Shown here: piece after piece, positions 49,287 to 59,250 of the stretch
Numbering within the stretch: position 1 is the first letter of the stretch
Layout: each line of letters opens with the position of its first letter
Assembly: GCF_034140825.1 (NCBI RefSeq)
Contig: NC_089045.1
Coordinates: forward strand, 4,683,501 to 4,747,500
Direction of reading: 5' to 3'
DNA length: 64,000 nt
Source: Oryza sativa Japonica Group
Lineage: Eukaryota > Streptophyta > Magnoliopsida > Poales > Poaceae
Translations under genes and position numbers: made by a program
Notes under the pieces: model-generated
Database searches by the model: none
What the model saw: only the letters and a program-made list of their open reading frames with translations
Told to the model about the DNA's origin: nothing

Positions 49287-50521
49287 CCTCAGCGCGATCG
49301 AGTTCACACTAGTACTGTTTCCAGATTATCATTAATTTTCTAATGGTGGGGATTAGTGTGGGGGAAGGGATCGAGAAGGATACTCCTACACCATACACAG
49401 TGGTCTGCTAATTAACCTACTGACATACTAGGCAAAGACCAAACCTCCTCTGCACAAAGAGAGAATTAAGATAGTAGGGAAACTTTTTTTTTGGAGGCTG
49501 TTCGTTCTGATTCAAGCCAACAATAGCTGTTCACATCTGTTTGCTTTTTGGGGCATTTTTGTGTCCTGAATGAACATAGCGCGCTGCTTGAAGGGATTCG
49601 GACACATTTGTTCTAAAAATTGTTCATAAGCGCTCACGCGCTATTTTGCTTTTAGTCCGAATGACTTTCTCTCTATAGGATTTAAGAAAATTTAGTTGCT
49701 ATGCTTGCAGTTCTCTGAATTTTTCTGGTGTTGGTTCAACACCAGGTTGAATATATCATGCCTCTGCTCAACTTCTGGTCTTTTTTCTTATGGCTACTTC
49801 TATCACCTAGCAGTTTTCTGAAATGCCCAACTACCGTTCTCGTATGACAGTGCAAATGTCATGCAAATGGAAAAAGAAAGTCGGCTCGTTGTGCCAAAAT
49901 TTGTCGACATTTGGCTTTTGCATTATTTCTCTTTGCGAAAGATCGATGGTGTGCGTGCCACTGGAGTACAGATGAAGTTAGTAGAAATTGGAATGGTCAT
50001 GTACTATGTGAACACGCACAAATTTTGGAATATATAGCAACTATGTGAACACGCACAAATTTTGGAATATATAGCAAATGTGCCACTGGAACAGATGAAA
50101 TTGGTAGAAATTGGAATCGGTCATGTACTCGTATGAACAGGCACAAAGGGAGTATTTTTCTAAACTAGAGAGCAATTACTCCGCATGTAACCACCGGTGT
50201 TGTTGTTGGTCACATCTCTATTTAGAGGTAGTGAGCGCGTATAATGGCAAATAAGTTTGATTCTAGCGGTAAAATGGTCACAACTCTACTCAAACGCCTT
50301 GTCCTTATATCAGGCTTATGGGATCAAAAGATGAATGGAGGGTCCAAACACACCTAGAGAACCTTAGAAAATATTGAAATTAGAGAGAGAGAGGGTACAA
50401 GAATGAACGGAGAGCATTCATGATAAAACTAAACCCAACACTTGTGAAGCTCTCCTGTTTACCAGCCAGCGATGCATGCAAGGAAAAGAAATTTTCCTAC
50501 ATATAGAGAGGGAAAGAGAGA

Positions 50522-50531
50522 GTATATATAT
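50522..50531 (+). promoter_or_regulatory. Candidate TATA box of Q3
   Basis: GTATATATAT-type box about 55 bases before the Q3 ATG with the same GA-rich lead-in as Q2. Confidence 0.45.
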
Positions 50532-50581
50532 CAAATCCTGACCATGTGCGTATGTTACCCTCAATTCCTATCCTAGCAAGC

Positions 50582-51268
50582 ATGGCCGGCTCCTCCTCTC
50601 TTGCATCGCCTCGCTCGCTACAGCTACCACTCCTCCTCCTTTTCCTCGTTGCCGCTGCCATAGGCAGCTACGACCCCAAGGCGTTCTGCTCCAAGACGAC
50701 AGACGTAGCATCGTGCCTTAGGGTGTTCCCGACACTCCCAGACATCGTCACCAAGGCGCAGGACAACCAAGAGTTGTACAAACGGCTGGTCCGCTACTGC
50801 TCATTCAAGACCTACGAGGCCACGTCGCTCGCGGAATCCATGATTGCCACCACCACCGCTGCCGACCCCAAGATCAGCGCCCCCTTCTTCCCGCAGTGGA
50901 AAAGGGACGAGGCGATGACGACAAAAACACCTCCAGGCAAGTGCCTCCTGAGCTGCAACAAGACCATCGGCGAAGTTGACGCCATCCTAACCTGCGGACA
51001 CACCTACATGGAAGACAGGCCCCCCATCATCCACCAGAACCTCACCGTCTTGTTCCATGGTGGCCACCCGCCGTCACTCTGCAAGAGTGGATGCCTTGAC
51101 GGCTCGTCGTCAGAGGGTGAGGTCCTCCTCGCCACCAAGTTCAACTATATATGGAGCTTGTTGGATCTCATGGAAGCTGTCCTACCGGAATATCTTTCTG
51201 AGACTGGGACTGCGACGACGACGGTACCATCTCCCGACGTCGCTGCGGCGGCGGCCCCGGGCCCATGA
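50582..51268 (+). CDS. PMEI-family secreted protein Q3
   Basis: Intronless, 228 aa from the ATG at 50582, chosen because Q1 and Q2 start with the same MAGSSSLASP; another in-frame ATG at 50552 would add ten residues. Signal peptide, FCSKTTDVASC pair, GKCLLSCNKTIG and LCKSGC as in Q1 and Q2. It agrees with Q1 in the block KISAPFFPQWKRDEAMTT, where Q2 differs. The Ala-rich tail ends APGP. Its upstream region is only about 1.3 kb long before the CACTA terminus, so distal control elements may now be 15 kb away. Confidence 0.75.
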   Translation: MAGSSSLASPRSLQLPLLLLFLVAAAIGSYDPKAFCSKTTDVASCLRVFPTLPDIVTKAQDNQELYKRLVRYCSFKTYEATSLAESMIATTTAADPKISAPFFPQWKRDEAMTTKTPPGKCLLSCNKTIGEVDAILTCGHTYMEDRPPIIHQNLTVLFHGGHPPSLCKSGCLDGSSSEGEVLLATKFNYIWSLLDLMEAVLPEYLSETGTATTTVPSPDVAAAAAPGP

Positions 51269-51785
51269 GCAACTACATATGCATGCAGTCCCTTCGATTC
51301 GATCGACCACACCACAACAGTGCAGTGCATACACGCATATACTTACTATGTATCTAAGAAATAATTAAGATTTCACAGAGAGCATTTAAGAATCAAGTTT
51401 CACTAATTGTTGCAGTATATAGTAGCCCATTTAATTTCATCCATCAGTTAGAGTCTCACCATGTTACGGTCCGTTTTGTGCCTTTTATTCTCTCCAAAAT
51501 ATAGTGTTCTAATTCTTACAGTGGAATTGGATGTTCACCCCTCAAGTGCATGCACGTACTTGCTTCCCTATCACTCAAATAGTTACAAAATGTTCTGAAA
51601 AATAATTACAGCATTTATACAGCAAGCATCTATCATAACCAAACTTACGTTTTTTTTTTTGGCATGTAAAGATTGAATTTAGTTTTTAGGCATAATTGTA
51701 TTCTTGCCTTTAATTACTTACTGCAATTGTGATTTTGCCTTTGCTTTTTATGGTTTGTGGTTTTGCCCTCACTTGCTGCAATTGT

Positions 51786-52001
51786 GATATACCAAGATAT
51801 CTAAAAGAACAATATCTATCTGGCAACCAAACAACTACAAATATTGTTCCTCAGTCTTTAGTTTAGGCAAAGCAAAAAGTTCACTTTTATGGAAATTAAT
51901 ATTGAGGATAGGTAGTTGTTCTAAAACATATAGAAAATATTTTCAGCTTGCTCTAAATTATGATCCATATAAAAATCAGTGTATCATCCGCATACTGCAC
52001 C
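51786..52001 (-). mobile_element. LINE reverse-transcriptase relic, Q3 flank
   Basis: Fourth copy of the YADD-bearing relic, almost identical to that at 31831-32046. The YADD region itself has a base change (GTATCATCC in the plus strand). Confidence 0.65.
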
Positions 52002-52784
52002 TGTTTTATATAATCGTTAAGATGAGGTACTACTCCTGCTTTATATGATCGTTATGGGCTCGGAATAGGTGAATTAAAGGAAAATTGATTTAGAAAATAG
52101 AAAAAAAATGGTTCTACCACCTAAATAAATCACATGCCCCCGACCACATGTTCTCAAAATCATTCTGTACCCCAAACATAATGAGAGGAAGAGCAACCGG
52201 TGGCCCACAACGGTGACGGTCTAACTTCTATGGTCAGCAGGCATGGAGCTGAGTTGGTGGTGCTAGTGCACTGTGTGGTGTTGTGCATATAGCAAGATGG
52301 CAAGGTGCATGCAGGTCGGGCCAGTATGGCTAGATGGGCAGGGTTAGTGAGGAGGGGCTTACGTGGCTCGGTATCCAGAAGTAGGGGAGGGCTCCTCCGC
52401 ACATGCGCCACAGTTCGTGGGAAATGACGACATATATGGGCCACTATTGTACGATCGAATAAGACCAAACAAACATACCAGAGAGGGTGAATAGTAGAGA
52501 AAACAAAAAAACCCAAAAACTTTTAGTGAAAATAAAAGTTACCTTCAAATTGATAGAGATCTCGACATAGCCCATCTTGTCTATCATGTAAGCGATATCT
52601 TGTGAGAGTGAGTGCAGCCGAGGAGAAGATTACCGCCTGATAAAGCTTTCCCTAATTGATTTTAAGGTGAGAAATTCTAACTTGGTCCACCTTCAAGTGT
52701 ATCTTCTACTATTTATTTTGTTGTGTATTTTCTTGGACATATGAGAATTAACCTGCAGATATTTTATATTCATCTTTGCCTCAG

Positions 52785-52950
52785 GAAGCTTTGGTGAGAT
52801 TGCTATTGTTGCTGGTGGGTGTGATAAGAATGGACAGGTGCTGAAATCTGCCGAGCTGTACAATTCAGAGACTGGTCATTGGGAGACTTTACCAGACATG
52901 AACTTGGCGAGGAGGCTCTCATCCGGTTTCTTCTTGGATGGTTTCTACAG
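52785..52950 (+). pseudogene. F-box/kelch-repeat protein exon fragment
   Basis: Preceded by a CTCAG acceptor and followed by a GT, this 166-base stretch reads [16 protein letters not shown], then [18 protein letters not shown], then [14 protein letters not shown]: one and a half kelch repeats of a plant F-box/kelch protein. Other kelch repeats and the F-box are absent. It lies where tandem copy 2 of the PMEI unit breaks off. Splice sites look usable, so it could still appear in a chimeric transcript. Confidence 0.75.
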
Positions 52951-53119
52951 GTTTATGTTGTCTTTGATTTACTAATGACAAACATGATTAATAGCTGCGT
53001 TAATTACATGTTCTTGGAACTAATTCTCCGGTAATTACAAAATTCCAATTCACCGGCCGACTAAAATCATGACCCTTTTGTGCCCGAATGATCTTAATTT
53101 TCCCCTTTTCTTTTACCAG

Positions 53120-53187
53120 TTTCCAAGCCTGCTGGATTTCCCGACCATCCGCATAGAGGATTCGAGACCATCACCTACATGCTCGAC
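53120..53187 (+). pseudogene. Pirin exon fragment
   Basis: Between an ACCAG acceptor and a GTACGG donor the reading is SKPAGFPDHPHRGFETITYM-LD, the metal-binding His region of plant pirins (HPHRGFET). Only this exon of the cupin protein is present. It is 170 bases downstream of the kelch exon and in the same orientation. Confidence 0.75.
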
Positions 53188-54630
53188 GTACGGATGATTA
53201 AACTTCTTGTTGTTGTTGTTTCATTTCATCTTACAGGTAGATGATGCCTTAATTATTGCCTTTTTATTCATTTTAGATGATATAGGCAATTGTCAAAGTT
53301 GCATCTGCCTGCAGCGAAAGTAATCCCTATCCCTATGTTTTGTGGTTCTCCCTGTTTTTTGTATTAGTCATTGAGAAGTGCCATCAGGCTTAGTTCTACT
53401 CGATGTCAATAAAATTCAGAGTCATCTTCCTGTTCCTCTTTTTTGTAGAGTATAAGGATATTGTGATCGAAAAGAGTTTAGGCACTGTGATTTGGCTTCT
53501 AAAGAGACCTCATGGTTTTGAGGCATCAAAACAAAAGGCTCATTCATTCTGTTGTGCATGAAACCAATTGGTCTAATTCCTGTGTCTGTAGATTCTATAG
53601 TTTCAAACTGCAGCAAAGAACAGACTACAATTATAGAAATGTTGGCTTCCCAGTTCGTAATGAAGATGTGCGTATCCCAGTGAACTGTACTCTCAGTGTC
53701 TGTAGTTTTAATCTACATTGGTGGCAATGTCTACCTTATAATCTTACAAACTTCAGTCACAAAATAATCTTGCTACCTGATTTTAGGTTCTAACATTGTG
53801 TTTTTCAGAACATCCATGAATAGGAGTGAAGCATCTGTGCTGGTAATGATTGCTAAGCCTAAAGTATTTACTTTTCCTTTTTCATTATATGCTCTTCTCG
53901 GTGTCATTGTGCCTTTTTTATTGACATTCTAAAAAGTTGCTCAAGTTACATTGTTGACTGTTTTTGACCATATTGAGATAATGAGAAATCAGAGATATAT
54001 ATAGCAATGTGTGGCTTAATTTGGCTTATATGAGAGCATTGCTACTGGTAAAAGTACCTAGCGAAAAATATTGCTCATGGTAAACTACCTGCACAATTTC
54101 ACTAGTACCTTTTGTGATGCAGTAGTTGTTTATGCACTAAATGGTGGCCTCTGTTCCTGAAGGTCCAGTCCTATATTTTTGCTAGGTTGATCCAAATATG
54201 CTGATGTTCTTATTTCGATCTATATAATTGAGCATTTGGTCCTCTTTCCCATTAATTGTACTATGTTTTGGTTTAGCATGTGATATTAATTCAGTTTCTA
54301 GCTATATTGATCTTCCAGTTTCTTACAAGCTTATCACAATTGCAGGTTTAATTATACATTCAAGCATCAACTTCAGGATCTGTACCATCTATGTATATCA
54401 TCTTTCTGTTATTGATTGATCAACCAAATAAATATGTTCCTAGCTATTGTAACTTTGGTTATTGCTTTAACTGACATGAACCATGAATTGCTTGTATGCT
54501 AATTATTAATTGTAACCTCTTTACTGAAATATATATTTCTGTTGGAATGTGTTGTGCTCTTGTGTGCTTGTTGGTGGTTTATATTGTGATGGAAATAAGC
54601 TCTGATGGATATAGTAAACAAATTGCAAAT
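53188..54630. other. Intron-like AT-rich sequence
   Basis: Looks like intron or intergenic DNA of the captured genes (T-rich, many GT/AG sites). Short frames here have no recognised domain. No further kelch or pirin exon was seen. Confidence 0.4.
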
Positions 54631-54654
54631 AGCATATATATTTTTTTATCACCA

Positions 54655-54975
54655 CATGTTCTCTTACCGGGTGCTTCAAACACGGTAACGCACCACATGT
54701 TACCGGGTGAATGAAACACGGTAACACACCAAATGTTACCGTGTGTGAAGGACACTCGGTAAGCCACCGGTCCGTTAGGAGCTCCGTTACACGAGTCCAG
54801 CTACGCACGGCAGCCTTACCGTGTGCTCACACACGGTATGTGTTTTGGCCTTCCCGTGCGCATAATCGTAAAACACCCGGGAAGTGCGCACGGTAAACTG
54901 ACGAAGCCGCCGAGTAGCTGTTCCCGTGCACTAGCACCTGGTAACGTCGTTACCGTGTGTTTTGAGCACACGGGA
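54655..54975. repeat. Subterminal-type array of TTACCGTGTG units (CACTA-like)
   Basis: About a dozen units of TTACCGTGTG, ACACGGTAA, TTACCGGGTG and TTCCCGTGC occur in both orientations in 320 bases, the pattern of a CACTA subterminal region of another family. No CACTA terminus could be fixed. It adjoins segment R copy 3. Confidence 0.6.
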
Positions 54976-55395
54976 GCGTGGGACCCACATGTCATTTCCA
55001 TCTTCCTTCATCCTCCCATCTTTTTCCTTCCCATCTCTCTCCACCTTGTTTCAAATGAGGCAACCAGCAGGGAGGGTGCGTTTCTATGTCACCGTCAGCA
55101 GCGTGACCATCTCCGGCATCTGCGCCTCCTAAAATTTCAGAACTCGGTTTCTTTTTCCTTCTCTATTTGCACCTTTTTTTTTCACTCTATTTGCAGGTAG
55201 CAAGCAGCTGGCGAGCTCGGCAACCTTTGCTCGTCCCTGCGATTAGCGCCAGCACCACGCGAGGCGGCCTGCGGCAGTGCGGCCAGGATAGCGTCACTGA
55301 TCATGAGCAGACAAGCAACGACGAGCCGACGAGGATCCATGATGATGGCGGCGTCATAAATGAGTGTTGGTGCTGGAGCACCTGTTAGAAATATG
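54960..55395 (+). repeat. Segment R, copy 3 (truncated)
   Basis: Matches segment R through GCACCTGTTAGAAATATG and breaks exactly where, in copy 1, the PMEI-P coding part begins (CTCACTGCTG). Sequence beyond is unrelated. Confidence 0.7.
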
Positions 55396-56192
55396 GTCAC
55401 AATTCAGTATATTTTAATCCAAAATATTAAGATAATAAATATAACTTTTGCAGGGAGTTAACTAGTGATCAAAAGTAGCAAACCTGAGATCATGCTTAGT
55501 AAAGGATAAGCATAGATATTTGTCACATGGGAATGCAATGAAAACATTGTACCTAACAGTAATATATGAGAAAGGAACGTAAACGCAATGAAAACAGAGT
55601 TATACCCTGAGAATGGCCCTCCGCTGGTGTTTGAGGCAATACTGCCTCCGCTGGTGTTGATATTCGTGGTGTTGTTGCCTCCGTAGACATGGTTGAAGTT
55701 GACGCCGACGACGAACATGAAAAGAAGATGAAACGCGAGCAGTCGTGCGAAAGCACTCCCCAAAAAACTGATCGCCCGCCTACCCGTATAGGTACTTAGG
55801 CAAAGGCGTGGTTCCGGAGGCCCTGCTCGTCCCGATCACTTGTGTGCACGCGATCAGAATCGAGGAGTACAGAAGCAGCACAGGAACAGATGGAAGATGA
55901 ACCACCGCAGAGTAAACGATGAGGAGTAAACGAGATCGGACGTGGAGTAAACCTCCTCTCGTCTCATCTCTGTGATTCTTATAATGCGCAGGAGGGAAGG
56001 GGAAGTGGACGAGAATTAAGTTGAGATTCCGCCTCCGTTACCGCAGTAACAATGTAATCAATCAAGGAATTAAGTTGAGATACTCCACTTTTAATCTCTA
56101 AGGTGGTATTATTGTCCCTAGCATTAATTGTGGGCCCTTGAGATTTTAATTGAATTAAATTGGGCCTAGCCCATTTATTCCAACAGCACCTC
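55395..56192 (-). mobile_element. LTR fragment, probably copia-type, minus strand
   Basis: On the minus strand it starts TGTTGGAATAAATGGGC, a frequent plant LTR beginning, and continues into leader-like sequence. No matching target duplication was found at the presumed edges, so the inner limit is tentative. A short signal-peptide-like frame inside (55458-55763) is not counted as a gene. Broken fossil. Confidence 0.4.
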
Positions 56193-56565
56193 GTCACCAG
56201 ATCTACCGTTGCCGCTTCTTGCTCCACCATCGTCGCCGCTGCCACTTGCTCCACCATTGTCGCTTCCGCGTGCATGCCGAGTGCCCTGGTGCTTGCGCTG
56301 TAAAAGCTCACAGCGGCAGGCACCGTCAATGCTCGCAGCGGCCATGGATGGATGGACGATGGTGGTGGGTAAGAATGAAGATGGGAAGAGAGAAGGAAGA
56401 AAACGAAGGAGGAAAGAGATGGATGAAAAACTTGACGGTAGTGGCACGATTCTAATTGTAAAATTACAATTGCACAAATATAAATAAACGAATTGTAATG
56501 GTATTTTTCTAAAATGATATATTTGCAATGGCATAATTGAATTAACCCATTTCCAAACGTGAAGT
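56193..56565. other. Spacer with segment-R-like end
   Basis: 56400-56550 resembles the distal part of segment R (GTGGCACGATTCTAATT, CGAATTGTAATGG). The remainder shows no gene. Confidence 0.4.
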
Positions 56566-56820
56566 TACTACAAGAATCTATTTAATCTGTGACGAAATTT
56601 GATGAAATTTTCTTGATGTTTTCAGAGATCGTCACGGATATGCAACTATGGATACAAGGCCCATAATACTGTTTATCGATTTCTTCATAAACCGGCCCAA
56701 AACCTGTGACGTTATAGCAATTCGTCGCAATTTGCAAATATAATATTAAATACTTGAAAACCATATAAGAAATATGTAAATTTTGTGAATAATATTACTA
56801 TCACTTTATCGGATGAAGAA

Positions 56821-57350
56821 ATGACCAAAATAAAAGTTATACATATTGATGAGTTATACAATTTTGATGTTGATGACCTTTTCAGTTGAAATCATTTAGT
56901 ATTTGAAAATGTTTTTTAAATTTGTCATAATTTGAAATTCAAATTCAAATTATTGAAACAGAGTCATAAAGGAAAAATGACCAAACTAAAAGTTATATAT
57001 ATTGATGAGTTATACAACCTTGATCTTGATGCCTTTTTCAGTTGAAATCATTTAGTATTTGAAAATGTTGTTTGAAGTTGTCATAATTTGAAATTCAAAT
57101 TCAAATTATTGAAAATAGAGTCATATAGAAAAATGACCAAAACAAAAGCTGTAGATATTGATGATTTATACAACTTTGTTGTTGATGACTTTTTCAGTTG
57201 AAATCATTTATTATTTGAAAATGTTATTTGAAGTTGACGTAATTTGAAATTCAAATATTATATAGGCCAATCAAACTCAGATGGAGAAATAACCAAAATA
57301 AAATTGGTAGATCTCAATAAGTTATACAACTTTGTTTTAATATTTTAAAA
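56821..57350. repeat. Tandem repeat, period about 155 bp, 3.5 units
   Basis: Units begin ATGACCAAAATAAAAGTTAT at 56821, 56976 and 57134, and a partial one at 57286. Each continues with GAGTTATACAA, TTTTCAGTTGAAATCATTTA and GAAATTCAAATTCAAATTA. They differ by scattered substitutions. Non-coding. Confidence 0.85.
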
Positions 57351-57478
57351 TTAATTGAAAGGAGGGACGCAAAATGGACTTCTCGGCGAGGGATGAGCAA
57401 AAGGGCTGGCCTGTAACAGGCCTTTTTCTCATCCCTCGCCGAGAAGTTTATTTGCCACCCTCCTTTCAATTAATTTCA
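57346..57478. repeat. Long imperfect hairpin (arms about 60 bp)
   Basis: Left arm AATTAATTGAAAGGAGGG...CTTCTCGGCGAGGGATGAG pairs with the right arm CTCATCCCTCGCCGAGAAG...CCCTCCTTTCAATTAATT around a loop at about 57413. One internal loop of about ten bases interrupts the pairing. The size and imperfect pairing are compatible with a small-RNA foldback, but no expression data exist. Confidence 0.75.
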
Positions 57479-58107
57479 AAAGGTAGCTTTCCCCAAAAAA
57501 TTATGGTATTGCCCTCTCCGGCTATTTGGCAATCTAGCTACCTTTTGTAATCCAGGGAGTTGACCCTCAGAAGCTCATATTGGCTCATAACAACCTTGAG
57601 GTGTTGCGTGAAGACCTCAGAAATTTATCTTCGTTTTTTCTTACAGTGATTTATACCGGGAAGAAAACAACAATTGTCCAGTAACTGAGCTGTCCCTTGT
57701 ATATTCTAGACCTACATCCTGCGTTAGCATACTAAATTTATTAGTTTTGCAATTGGAACCCGACAATGTTTTCAGTTAACTTGAGAATAAAAGTACACCA
57801 TACATATTAGTGTTTCATATTTTCATCCAGAAATTGACCTTGATGCAATCCTTTAGTAAGTATGTAAACCTTATGTTTCTTTCATTTGCTATGTGTAATC
57901 AAACCTGGGCAAAATTTGCATTGCCTCTTCATGGCACACTACATGCTTCCTTTTGAACATTTGGAAATAGTCCAAATTATCCAATCAAAGAACTAGTATA
58001 TGTGATAACTAAATTGCTGAATATTTTCCTATGAGATTGATTGATCTAATATCATGCCACTGCCTTATATCGGTTTGTTTTTAATTTAGTTATCCTTTTG
58101 TTTGCAG
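57479..58107. other. Intron-like spacer before the RRP46-like exons
   Basis: AT-rich, no recognised exon. It may contain the remnant upstream introns of the RRP46-like fragment. Confidence 0.35.
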
Positions 58108-58735
58108 GTTGTGGGCAATGATGGTTCTGTATCCTTTTGCCATAATGTAGTATGTAGTAATGTTTCTGCAGTACATTAGCATTTTAATTGAATTTTCTGT
58201 TTCTCTGAATCTCATAAGCTAACTGCTAATTTCAGCCGGTTTTATACAGTTAGGAAAAGTGGTTTGTTGTTTTAGTCCTGCATCTTTCCCTCGCAAAATG
58301 TTTGTTTTGGCTGGCTAATATAACTAACTCTTGTGATGAGAAAATGCCAAGTATTGATGGAAGTCTGCGGTTCCATGCTTTTTCTGAGTATTCTTCCAAT
58401 CAACATACTGTATACACCATGGGCATGGCCTATTATAGTAGATACATGTAGTATTTTCTCTGTAATATTCACAGATTCTTAATAGTTTGGTCTTCAAGAT
58501 TTCAATCAAGCACAATCCTTGACTAAGCCTAGCTTCTTCCGTGTGCAATTAATGCTTCCTGCGCAGCCCTTGTTTTTGCTGGCATCCCCTTGACACATCT
58601 TGCAGGTAAGTTAGTAATCTTTGCATGCTCATTGAAGAAATATATCTCATAAGCTTGTGTGATGCAGTTGCAATCGGTTGTGGAGTACTGGAGGATGGTG
58701 AAGTGATTTTGGACGCAAACAAAGCAGAAGAGCAG
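58108..58735 (+). pseudogene. RRP46-like exosome subunit (RNase PH fold), three-exon fragment
   Basis: Exons 58108-58128 (21 bases, VVGNDGS), 58533-58605 and 58668-58735 join in frame at GT-AG sites. The reading LLPCAINASCAALVFAGIPL, THLAVAIGCG, VLEDGEVILDANKAEEQ matches the C-terminal half of plant RRP46, a non-catalytic core subunit of the RNA exosome. The first two-thirds of the protein and the last exon are not seen within several hundred bases either side, so it is a fragment, though all three visible exons are open with intact splice sites. Confidence 0.65.
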
Positions 58736-59250
58736 GTAGAAATTTCTCGTTTTTATTAATGGTCTTTTGGCTTTCTTGAAGCCTTGGAGTAGAACAGTAG
58801 AAGAAACTAGGATGATATGACAGTTACTGATGTTTTATCTTGTGCATATGCAGTGCTGCTAAGCTCACTTGGAAGATTTTGGTCATGCGACATCCGGTGA
58901 AATTTTGGTTGCTGTGATTGTATTTGGAATGTGACTGGATTTGGCTGTTAACCGTGTTGTAAATTTTGTGTTGTATTGGATGTTAGTCGAGTTGTGTGGT
59001 TTGAATCTGAGATGGTATGAGAAATTAGATTGAATTTGGTGGGCTCAAATTTAATGGGTCTGTTTAGGGGGCTTTGATATGATAGTTGGTTGACAAAATA
59101 GGCCAGTTCTAAAATGGGTCTAGTTCTAAAATAGTCCTATTTTAAAATGGGCCAGTTCTAAAAAAATAATGGGCCGCTGTTAAATAATTTATGGACCAAT
59201 GTAAAAAATTAATGGACCATCAAAAAAATAATGGGATGTTAAAAAAATAA
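58736..59250. other. Spacer with short ATGGGCC(A/G) repeats
   Basis: No gene. From 59090 to 59245 phrases like AATGGGCCAGTTCTAAAA and AATGGACCA recur with slips. It precedes the large solo LTR. Confidence 0.4.

Larger units (their letters stand above)
49287..52560 (+). repeat. Tandem duplication copy 2, continued after the CACTA insertion
   Basis: Resumes with the second CCT and runs through Q3 and its LINE-bearing flank. It matches copy 1 at a constant offset of 19,980 bases for the first 900. It breaks off near 52560 (after CGACATAGCCCATCT), where host-gene fragments begin. Confidence 0.9.
56566..57648. mobile_element. Possible non-autonomous CACTA-like element (1.08 kb)
   Basis: The left edge TACTACAAGAAT resembles the CACTACAAGAA terminus and the right edge TTTTTTCTTACAGTG its inverse. 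Inside are CTGTGACG-type units, a 155-bp tandem repeat and a strong hairpin. The flanking triplets (AGT, ATT) do not match, so the call is tentative. Confidence 0.4.

Noticed and set aside
55458-55763. 101-codon minus-strand frame with signal-peptide-like start
   Set aside because: It opens with a non-ATG codon, has no family match, and lies in LTR-like sequence.
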